Assembly (NCBI GenBank): GCA_003453085.1
Contig: DMMK01000543.1
Location: 1-5,984, forward strand
Length of the DNA: 5,984 bases
From: Verrucomicrobiales bacterium
Lineage (GTDB): Bacteria > Verrucomicrobiota > Verrucomicrobiia > Verrucomicrobiales > Verrucomicrobiaceae
Reading direction: 5' to 3'
Each line of letters opens with the position of its first letter. Position 1 is the first letter of the stretch. A model generated the notes under the pieces. The model made no database searches. It was not told where the DNA came from and worked only from the letters and a program-made list of their open reading frames with translations. Shown one piece after another: positions 1-5,589 of this stretch. Position numbers and translations under genes: made by a program.

Positions 1-27
1 CGCCCCGGCAGCGCCCGAGTTGTATAG
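1..27 (+). CDS. 3' end of an upstream gene (partial, product unknown)
   Basis: The first reading frame of the window runs from the edge as R-P-G-S-A-R-V-V and stops at TAG (25-27), 12 bases before the TTG start of the pseudopilin gene. In type II secretion operons the gene before gspK is normally gspJ, another minor pseudopilin, so a GspJ-like tail is the natural guess. Eight residues cannot identify a family, and another frame or a non-coding stretch is possible. Confidence 0.35.
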   Translation, partial: RPGSARVV

Positions 28-30
28 GGG
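26..30 (+). promoter_or_regulatory. Ribosome binding site for the GspK-like gene
   Basis: The purine run AGGGG lies 9 bases before the TTG at 40-42. The in-frame stop at 25-27 means TTG 40 is the only plausible start that keeps the whole N-terminal membrane helix, so this site supports the unusual TTG start. It overlaps the stop codon of the preceding frame, which suggests translational coupling within an operon. Confidence 0.5.
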
Positions 31-39
31 TCAGCATCT

Positions 40-954
40 TTGTTTGGGCTTGGCCTCCCTCGCCGTGGGGCTGCCCTGCTGGCTGTCCTGTGGGTCATTG
101 CCCTGCTGATCGGTCTCGTCGCTGCAACTTCACTGCTGCTGATGCAGGACATCGAGCTGGCGGCGGTGAAGAGGCAGGTATTCCGTGCACGGATGCTTTC
201 GGAAGCGGCTCTGGCCATCGCCATGAATCCAGACATCAAGCCGGATGATCCGCTGCTGCGCCGCCAAGTGGCGCAGGATGAGCGTTTTCTGGTGGAGATG
301 ACCGGGGAGGACGGGCTGCTGAATCCCAACGTGCTGCTGCAGCGTGAGGACAAGGACACCCTGCGCCGCATCTTCCTCTACTGGGGCATGAACATCCAAC
401 AGGCGAACATCCTGATCGACCGCATGCTGGACTGGGTGGACGGCGACGACTTTGCCCGTGTGCAGGGTGGGGAACGCAAGCTCTACAACCGCAACGGCAT
501 GCCTTTTAACCGGCCCTTCCGCTCAATCGAAGAGATGTCACTGGTGAGCGGCATGGACATGGTGGAGCAGGGATATCCCCAGTGGCGGGACTGGTTCAGC
601 ATTCATGCCAGTGGTGTGCTGGATGTGAATGAGGCACGCCCGGAAGTCATCGCGGCTGTCACCGGTGCCGACATGCGCTTTGCCCAAAATCTGCGGAGCC
701 AGCGTGTGGGCCGCGACGGCCTGCTGAACACGGACGATGACAACCCGATGCCGGACCTAGCCAGTGCTTTGGCCATCCTGGGTATCGCCTCTGGAGATCC
801 TCAGTCCCTGGCTTCGCTGCTGTCCGTGAACAGCAGCACACGTCGTATTTTGGTGAAGGTGCAGGTGGGCGATCTGGAGCGCCAGACCGCTGCCGTGGTG
901 CGCGGTGCCATTGGCCAGGGGGCCACGGCGATTCTTTGGATGGGGGAAAAGTAG
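40..954 (+). CDS. gspK: Type II secretion system minor pseudopilin GspK-like
   Basis: This 304-residue protein matches the GspK family in length and motif order. GspK caps the tip of the type II secretion pseudopilus together with GspI and GspJ. Residues 8-10 (R-R-G) form a prepilin peptidase site, with likely cleavage after Gly10, followed by a hydrophobic helix at about 11-35. The Glu at mature position 5 is absent, as is usual for GspK. Family-typical segments follow: G-L-L-N-P-N near 92-97, D-W-V-D-G-D-D near 131-137 with R-V-Q-G-G-E after it, and N-R-P-F-R-S-I-E-E-M near 157-166. An acidic loop at 226-234 (D-G-L-L-N-T-D-D-D) looks able to bind calcium; GspK structures are known to carry calcium. 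The C-terminus is rich in beta strands. The start is TTG, supported by a purine run upstream. The rest of the secretion operon presumably lies to the left of the window. The gene converges on the DUF1501 gene with 9 bases between stops. Confidence 0.88.
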   Translation: MFGLGLPRRGAALLAVLWVIALLIGLVAATSLLLMQDIELAAVKRQVFRARMLSEAALAIAMNPDIKPDDPLLRRQVAQDERFLVEMTGEDGLLNPNVLLQREDKDTLRRIFLYWGMNIQQANILIDRMLDWVDGDDFARVQGGERKLYNRNGMPFNRPFRSIEEMSLVSGMDMVEQGYPQWRDWFSIHASGVLDVNEARPEVIAAVTGADMRFAQNLRSQRVGRDGLLNTDDDNPMPDLASALAILGIASGDPQSLASLLSVNSSTRRILVKVQVGDLERQTAAVVRGAIGQGATAILWMGEK

Positions 955-963
955 CGGCCCTCT

Positions 964-2184
964 TTACATCAGGCCGATGTGCTTGGCGGGCATGCCAGGG
1001 AAGACCTTGGCCGCCTCATCATCCTTCAAGCCGACGCTGCCGCGCAAGACTTCGGCAAAGACCTGCCGGTAGTCCGTTTCAGCCAGGAGGCCGCCGGGAC
1101 CCGGGGTGTTCACATTGACGTCGTCATCGGCCTGAATGGGCCAGCCGCCCAGCACCTGCCCGCCTTTGACTCGGTCTCCCAGCGCCATGAGCGTAAAGCC
1201 CCGGCCATGGTCCGTGCCCAGCGAGGCGTTTTCATATACCCGCCGACCAAACTCCGTGGTGACCATGAGGGTGTAGCGGGCGCGATGGCCTTTCAGGTCG
1301 GTCTCCAGGGCTGCCAGGCCTTCGGCCAGGAGGCGGATCTGCCCGGCCTGGGTGCCGCTGCTGTTGCCCTGAAAAAAATGGGTGTCCCAGCCACCGAGAT
1401 TAATGCAAGCGATCTGGAGGCCGAGCCGTACCTTGATCAAACGGGCGATTTCGCGCAGACCGCTGCCGAAAGGGGCCGCAGGGTAGCTGGCTCCATGCTC
1501 GGGTACGTCGGCGCGATGCTGGAGGTTGGAGATGCGGCGGAAGAGGTCCAGTGTCTCCACCCCTCGTTCACCCAGCAGGCTGACATCGGCCCCGTAGAGG
1601 GTATTCAGAGCACCCACCACCTGTTCGGCCTGCTTGCCAGCGGCTTTGAGGCTGATGTCCTCCAGATGCTCCAGCACACTGGCAGCAGGGGCACCGCGAA
1701 GAGATTCCGGCAGGCTGGTGCCGATGGCCACGGCAGAAAGCGGGGAGACTTTGGCACCGGCACGCAGCCGCAGGTAGCGGCCCAGCCAGCCTCCGCCTGC
1801 GGGGATGCCTTGCATGGAGTCGCCATGTTCCATCTGGTCCTGGCATTCGAAATGAGAGCCGCTGGTGTTGTCCACGCCGACGGATTGCACGGCCCCGAGA
1901 CGACCTTCGTGATAGGCGGCCTCCAAGGGCTTCAGCGCCGGGTGCAGCGCATAGCGGTCCGTGAGGCGAATGGCGGCATCGCTGCCTTTGCCGGGGGCCG
2001 GGATGGCCAGGGCCGGGCGCAGGCGGTAATAACGGTCATCGGCATACGGCACCCATAGATTCAGCGTATCAGCCCCTCCTCGCAGGAAGACGTGGATGAG
2101 GGTATGATCCCCCGCTGCTTCAGCTACTGGGGCGGCGGCAAAAGCAAGCTTGGAAAGGAGGGCGCGTCGGGTAAGGGAGGACAT
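964..2184 (-). CDS. DUF1501 family exported protein
   Basis: This 406-residue protein belongs to the DUF1501 family, whose function is unknown and whose fold is thought to relate to the alkaline phosphatase/sulfatase superfamily. The N-terminus L-T-R-R-A-L-L (4-10) followed by an Ala-rich stretch to about 24 looks like a twin-arginine signal. Hallmarks in order are L-R-G-G-A-D-T-L-N-L near 34-43, Y-Y-R-L-R-P-A-L-A-I-P near 52-62, S-H-F-E-C-Q-D near 110-116, L-G-G-W-D-T-H at 263-269, T-E-F-G-R-R near 310-315 and G-T-D-H-G-R-G at 323-329. The Asp and His residues of the last four are candidate metal ligands. The frame stays open upstream to 2421, but that would overlap the DUF1800 gene by over 200 bases. 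The ATG at 2184 has a GAGGTG ribosome site and begins just before the twin-arginine motif. It starts 4 bases after the DUF1800 stop, so the two are almost certainly cotranscribed, a recurrent pairing in bacteria. Confidence 0.92.
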   Translation of the reverse strand: MSSLTRRALLSKLAFAAAPVAEAAGDHTLIHVFLRGGADTLNLWVPYADDRYYRLRPALAIPAPGKGSDAAIRLTDRYALHPALKPLEAAYHEGRLGAVQSVGVDNTSGSHFECQDQMEHGDSMQGIPAGGGWLGRYLRLRAGAKVSPLSAVAIGTSLPESLRGAPAASVLEHLEDISLKAAGKQAEQVVGALNTLYGADVSLLGERGVETLDLFRRISNLQHRADVPEHGASYPAAPFGSGLREIARLIKVRLGLQIACINLGGWDTHFFQGNSSGTQAGQIRLLAEGLAALETDLKGHRARYTLMVTTEFGRRVYENASLGTDHGRGFTLMALGDRVKGGQVLGGWPIQADDDVNVNTPGPGGLLAETDYRQVFAEVLRGSVGLKDDEAAKVFPGMPAKHIGLM

Positions 2185-2192
2185 GGGATCAG

Positions 2193-2198
2193 CACCTC
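2193..2198 (-). promoter_or_regulatory. Ribosome binding site for the DUF1501 gene
   Basis: Read on the minus strand this is GAGGTG, 8 bases before the ATG at 2184. It lies inside the last codons of the DUF1800 gene and fixes the DUF1501 start at 2184 rather than at the far-upstream in-frame ATG near 2421. Confidence 0.65.
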
Positions 2199-3352
2199 TG
2201 AAAGGCCGGGCTGGCCAGGATGAGGCCGATGGAGGATTCTGGGGAGCCTGGGGCAAACTGGTCCAGCGCCTTGATTTCAGGCGCAGTGGGCAGCCGGCCG
2301 ATGAAGTGGGCAAACCAGCGTGTGATGTCGGCTTCGGCATTTGACTTTCGAAGTGCGCGGCGGAGGGGGCGTAACTCCACCTTGGCACCCAACTGTTTGT
2401 TAGCCGCCAGGGCCAGGGCAAAATTCCAGCGCCACATCAGCGTGCCCATCCAGGGCAGCTCATCATCGGGGTAGCCATCAGGCGTGGGGTATTGAAACAG
2501 GCCGTGGCCCATGCGTTGCAGCGGTTCGAGGATGGTCTTTTCGGCCTGAGTATCTGCGGCCAGTGCCCGGAGGGCGGAGACCATGAACTTGAAGGGGCGC
2601 TTGAGAAGCTGTCCTTGGCTGGTCAGAAATTCGTCCGATTTCAGGATCACACGCAGCAGGCTGCGGATGTCTCCCTGCGTGCGGGTAAACTCGTCCGCCA
2701 CGCGTTTCAGCAGGCTAGCGGGCGGGGTAGGGCTGACGAATCGCCTGCACAATTTCAAGGCGATGTGCTGGGCTGTGGCGGGATGCTCACAAACAATGGT
2801 CACCAGCTTGTCCAGATCCCGGGGACCGCCGCCAGCGGGAATACGGTGACCCAGCACCTGCTTGGCCCCATCATCATGCCAGTCAGGACGGAAATAGGAC
2901 TCTCCCTGGTTCAGGGCGAAGACCCGCTTGGCATCAAAGGTCCAGCCGCTAAGGCAGCGCGCCGCTTCATAAACATCCTCCTGGGTGTAACCGCCGTGCA
3001 CGCCCAGTGTGTGCAGTTCCATCAGCTCACGGGCGTAGTTTTCGTTAGGCTGGTCGGTGGTTCCCCGGCGCACCTTGTTGGTCTTGCCGTCCAGATAGAC
3101 CAGCATGGCCGGGGAAGTAGCGGAGGCGCGAATGAGGTCGCGAAAGCTGCCCAGGGCATGCTTGCGGATGACGTCGCGGTCATCGCTCGGTTTGAGGTAG
3201 ATGCAGTCGCCTTTCTCGAGGTCAATGTTGAGGTGGTCGGTCCAGAATTCCACCATGACCTCCAGGAGCTGTCGGCGGCTGTAAATGGCCCGCAGCAGCG
3301 CATGGCGGGTCAGTTCTTCACGCAGCACCGGTTTGCGAAATTCATAGGGATC

Positions 3353-3355
3353 TCA
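3353..3355 (-). other. In-frame TGA inside the DUF1800 gene
   Basis: The minus strand reads CCG-TGA-GAT-CCC-TAT here. The codons before (F-I-P) and after (D-P-Y-E-F) are in the same frame and continue recognisable DUF1800 sequence on both sides. One base change from GGA, CGA, AGA, TGG, TGC, TGT, TTA or TCA would create it. TGA also ends other genes in the window (hydrolase, sulfatase and the DUF1800 gene itself), so genome-wide reassignment of TGA is unlikely. Confidence 0.9.
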
Positions 3356-3697
3356 CGGGATGAAGTAGAGCGACTCAAAGCGTTCGGCCCGCAGGTCGCA
3401 GGCCGTGTCGGAGATGGATTCCGGGTGGAGCTGTTCTTCGATCCAGGCCGCGCGGCCCATTTTTTTCAGGGTGGCCACATCGCCCGGCCAGGGACCGAAG
3501 GCGGCGCGGGAGAGCAAGTGAAAGTCGGTATCAATCTCCGCGCTTTCCACCGGGGTGAGGTGCGGAGGGACGGCTTCGCCTAACCAATTTTGATTGATGG
3601 CGGTGGTGACGCGCTCACAGCTGGCCAGAAGGGCGCTGCCGCTGCCGAGGGCGGCGGTCTTGAAAAGATCTCGGCGGGCCAGCTTCATCGGAGCAAT

Positions 3698-4204
3698 CTA
3701 GAGTGAGGGGGTTTCCACCGGGCTGGAGACAGCCAGCATGGGCGCTTTGGCAAACCGGGCGCGCAGCGCGATGCCCCAGCCCATCACGGCCATGAGAGGA
3801 AGCAGCACAGCCCAGCCGACGACGGGGAGAAGGGCACAAAGCACCAACGTCAGCCCGCCCTGCTTGGTCTGGCGCCAGGGTTCGGCGTGCGGCCAGAGGC
3901 GCTCTCCGATGAGGGAGGCGATGCCTCCGGCCCCCATGAAGCCCCAGGCGATGATGATGCCCCCCAGCAGGACGGCCAGCGCTCCCATCTTGGGCACTTT
4001 GGAGAGCACCGTAATGAGAACCACGCTGCCAATGAGCGGGATCAGTCCGAGCAAGAAGCATTTAAACAAGCCTTTCCTGGCGGCCTCCTGCTGGCGCAGC
4101 ACGGTCTCTGGCCACAGACCCCGGGCCAGGAGCCAGAGAGCTGGCAAAGCGATGACAAACCCGGCTGCAATGAGCAGCCACATGAGAACGGTGGAGAAGA
4201 GCAT
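3698..4204 (-). CDS. Uncharacterised four-helix membrane protein with internal duplication
   Basis: I do not recognise this 168-residue protein as a named family. It is very hydrophobic, with four likely membrane helices at about 5-27, 46-67, 73-98 and 117-145, and a short polar C-terminal tail. The two halves resemble each other. G15-F16 and G88-F89 are each followed, exactly 17 residues after the Gly, by the Pro of L-W-P (30-32 and 103-105). After a basic, Gln-containing loop come G-L and then L-I-P-L-I-G (54-59) or L-L-P-V-V-G (125-130). Each half is therefore a two-helix unit in the same orientation. The ATG at 4204 is the first start after tandem in-frame TGA codons upstream; no clear ribosome site is seen. 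The gene leads a probable operon, ending 9 bases before the DUF1800 start. Possible roles, such as a scaffold or a small transporter-like unit serving the exported DUF1800/DUF1501 proteins, are guesses from context only. Confidence 0.8.
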   Translation of the reverse strand: MLFSTVLMWLLIAAGFVIALPALWLLARGLWPETVLRQQEAARKGLFKCFLLGLIPLIGSVVLITVLSKVPKMGALAVLLGGIIIAWGFMGAGGIASLIGERLWPHAEPWRQTKQGGLTLVLCALLPVVGWAVLLPLMAVMGWGIALRARFAKAPMLAVSSPVETPSL

Positions 4205-4336
4205 GGGGAAGGTGGTGGACGAGTGGCTGAACGCCCAACCTTCATCGGCGGTAACGAAGATTCATCAAAGCGGTGTTATAAATCCAGGATTCTGTGGAAA
4301 CTCGCTTTCGTCACGGCGTTATGATGAGCCCAGATC
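4205..4336. promoter_or_regulatory. Divergent intergenic region with a shared TATA-like element
   Basis: This 132-base gap is the only sizeable non-coding stretch and lies between divergent genes, so it should hold promoters for both. At 4277-4282 the plus strand reads TATAAA, and the overlapping 4275-4280 reads TATAAC on the minus strand. Both are one base from the sigma-70 -10 consensus TATAAT, sharing the palindrome TTATAA (4276-4281). No convincing -35 box is seen at the right distance on either strand. The hexamer TTCATC occurs twice, at 4241 and 4261. The layout is inferred; no operator was identified. Confidence 0.35.
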
Positions 4337-5575
4337 ATGAAGTTACTGACCGCTTTTTTTCTCGCATGTACCACCCTTGCCTCGGCTGAGCAGGTGGGCC
4401 CATGGAATCTCGATGAACTCAAAAAGGCCCCCGGTATGAAATGGGTGAACCAATCGGCACCCGTTCATTCGCTGTTGTACACGGGCGAACCTTTCCTGAA
4501 CAAACCGACGGAGGTCTTCGCCTTTTATGCGTCACCCATCACGCTAGGAGTGGCGAAGCCTGGCACGAAATTCCCCGGCGTCGTTTTGATCCACGGCGGT
4601 GGCGGCACGGCCTTTGCCGAATGGGCTTATCTTTGGGCCAAGCGAGGTTATGCCGCCATCGCCATGGATCTGGCGGGGTCTCGCCCTCCAGATCCAGTGT
4701 ATGACCCCAAGACGGGAGTCCCCAAGGGCCACCAGTCCGAGGCCAAAGAACGCAAGCGCCTGTCCAATGGGGGGCCGCATCATGGGGCGGGAGAAAAGTT
4801 TGACAGCATCGGGGGAGTCACTTCGGATGACTGGCCCTTTCATGCGGCCGCCAGCGTTATTCGGGCACACTCCTTGTTGCGCTCGTTTCCTGAGGTCCAG
4901 GCTGAAAATACGGCAGTGACAGGCATCAGTTGGGGCGGTTATACCACCTGCCTGGTCGCTTCCCTGGACGACCGCTTCAAAGCCGCCGTGCCTGTGTATG
5001 GCTGCGGCTTTCTCCATGAAGGTGAATCCGTTCAAAAGGCTTCCATCGATCGGTTAGGGGATCGCCGGGCAGACTGGGTGCGCGAGTATGATCCTTCCAG
5101 CCTGCTGCCTCGCTGCCGGGTGCCCATCCTGTTTGTGAATGGTACCAATGACATTCATTATCCCTTGGACAGCTACATGAAGAGTTTCAACGTGGTGCCT
5201 GGGGAGAAGCAGATGCGCATTCAGGTAAACATGCTGCATGGCCATCCCCCGGGGTGGGCTCCGCAGGAAATCGGCCTGTTCATTGATTCGAAATGCCGCG
5301 CAGGCCAGCCCCTGCCGGTCCCGAGCGTGCCAGCCATCGAGGGAGACAAGGTCACTCTCAGTTACACGGGCGGCGCAGCTTTGAAGGAGGCGAAGCTGCA
5401 CTACACGACCGACACGGGTGTGCGGGCCAAGCGCACCTGGAAAAGCGTGGAGGCTGCGATCTCTGCGGGCACGGTGACGGCACCGAAGCCGCCTGCGGAG
5501 GCCAATACCTGGTTCATCAGCCTCACGGATGAGCGAGGGGCGATGGTCAGCACGCCGGTACAGTTCAAGCCCTGA
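4337..5575 (+). CDS. Secreted alpha/beta-hydrolase, acetylxylan esterase/dienelactone hydrolase-like
   Basis: This 412-residue protein has a Sec signal peptide (M-K-L-L-T-A-F-F-L-A..., likely cut after A-S-A at 16-18). A serine hydrolase domain spans about 55-320. The oxyanion segment H-G-G-G-G is at 86-90 and the nucleophile elbow G-I-S-W-G-G at 196-201, giving Ser198. The likely acid is Asp272 in F-V-N-G-T-N-D, and the likely base is His301 in M-L-H-G-H. Strand signatures G-V-V-L-I and Y-A-A-I-A-M-D-L-A-G fit the fold. Residues from about 325 to the end look like a separate small beta-sandwich domain, which recalls the C-terminal region of PhoPQ-activated pathogenicity-related proteins; this is an impression from memory. 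It probably cleaves ester groups on a polysaccharide or similar extracellular substrate, but a peptidase-like activity cannot be excluded. Upstream ATGs at 4321 and 4324 are out of frame. It converges on the sulfatase gene, with 4 bases between the stop codons. Confidence 0.85.
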   Translation: MKLLTAFFLACTTLASAEQVGPWNLDELKKAPGMKWVNQSAPVHSLLYTGEPFLNKPTEVFAFYASPITLGVAKPGTKFPGVVLIHGGGGTAFAEWAYLWAKRGYAAIAMDLAGSRPPDPVYDPKTGVPKGHQSEAKERKRLSNGGPHHGAGEKFDSIGGVTSDDWPFHAAASVIRAHSLLRSFPEVQAENTAVTGISWGGYTTCLVASLDDRFKAAVPVYGCGFLHEGESVQKASIDRLGDRRADWVREYDPSSLLPRCRVPILFVNGTNDIHYPLDSYMKSFNVVPGEKQMRIQVNMLHGHPPGWAPQEIGLFIDSKCRAGQPLPVPSVPAIEGDKVTLSYTGGAALKEAKLHYTTDTGVRAKRTWKSVEAAISAGTVTAPKPPAEANTWFISLTDERGAMVSTPVQFKP

Positions 5576-5589
5576 GGACTCAGGGCTTG
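5566..5589. terminator. Bidirectional hairpin at convergent gene ends
   Basis: The left arm CAAGCCCTGAG (5566-5576) and right arm CTCAGGGCTTG (5579-5589) are perfect reverse complements, 11 bp, around GA. In RNA the loop would be at least 4 bases, leaving about 10 pairs. The hydrolase stop TGA (5573-5575) is in the left arm and the sulfatase stop (TGA read at 5582-5580) in the right arm. No T-run follows on either strand, so it is not a textbook intrinsic terminator, but position and symmetry suit termination or mRNA 3'-end protection for both genes. Confidence 0.6.

Larger units (their letters stand above)
2189..3688 (-). pseudogene. DUF1800 family lipoprotein, interrupted by one in-frame TGA
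   Basis: Read through, this is a 499-codon DUF1800 protein of normal family length; its function is unknown. The N-terminus has a Tat-type motif (A-R-R-D-L-F-K, 4-10) and a lipobox L-A-S-C ending at Cys24, so a Tat-exported lipoprotein is predicted. The family start L-L-S-R-A-A-F-G-P-W-P-G-D is at about 58-70. Codon 112 (3353-3355) is TGA. The same frame then continues as D-P-Y-E-F-R-K-P-V-L-R-E-E-L, then S-R-R-Q-L-L-E-V-M-V-E-F-W near 136-148, the diagnostic N-E-N-Y-A-R-E-L-M-E-L-H-T-L-G-V with G-G-Y-T-Q-E-D-V after it, L-S-G-W-T, and Y-P-T-P-D-G-Y-P-D near the C-terminus. As two separate products these would be 3688-3353 (111 residues) and a GTG start at 3328 (379 residues), but that GTG has no visible ribosome site. 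No frameshift or other lesion is seen. The DUF1501 gene follows after 4 bases and the membrane-protein gene precedes by 9. No clear ribosome site is seen before ATG 3688, so coupling to the upstream gene is likely. Family call is firm; pseudogene status is less so. Confidence 0.8.

Noticed and set aside
955..976. Inverted repeat CGGCC/GGCCG between the GspK-like and DUF1501 stops as a terminator
   Set aside because: The stem is only 5 bp with a 12-base loop and no T-run, which is common by chance in this GC-rich sequence.
979..2058. Long plus-strand open frame (359 codons) opposite the DUF1501 gene
   Set aside because: It lies wholly antisense to a gene with clear family motifs, its translation shows no recognisable domain, and long antisense frames are expected in high-GC coding DNA.
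2185..2421. N-terminal extension of DUF1501 to the ATG near 2421
   Set aside because: It would overlap the DUF1800 coding end by more than 200 bases and has low-complexity, Pro/Ser-rich shadow sequence. The ATG at 2184 has a good ribosome site and starts just before the twin-arginine signal.
3320..3355. Selenocysteine insertion at the in-frame TGA
   Set aside because: Downstream RNA can form only a short hairpin (CGCA/UGCG around a loop containing GGU), about 15 bases after the TGA. The stem is weak, DUF1800 is not a known selenoprotein family, and no selenium genes are visible. Cys in relatives at codon 112 would reopen this.
3353..3355. Genome-wide TGA reassignment (Trp or Gly code)
   Set aside because: TGA is the natural end of the hydrolase, the sulfatase and the DUF1800 gene itself, with neighbours starting or ending right there, and no other internal TGA is seen in the recognised genes.
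2492..3583. Long plus-strand open frame (363 codons) opposite the DUF1800 gene
   Set aside because: It is antisense to unmistakable DUF1800 sequence on both sides of the TGA, and its composition looks like a shadow frame. It does not explain the interrupted gene.
4241..4266. TTCATC repeated 20 bases apart as an operator
   Set aside because: Only six bases are identical and flanks differ; two such hexamers can occur by chance in a gap of this size.
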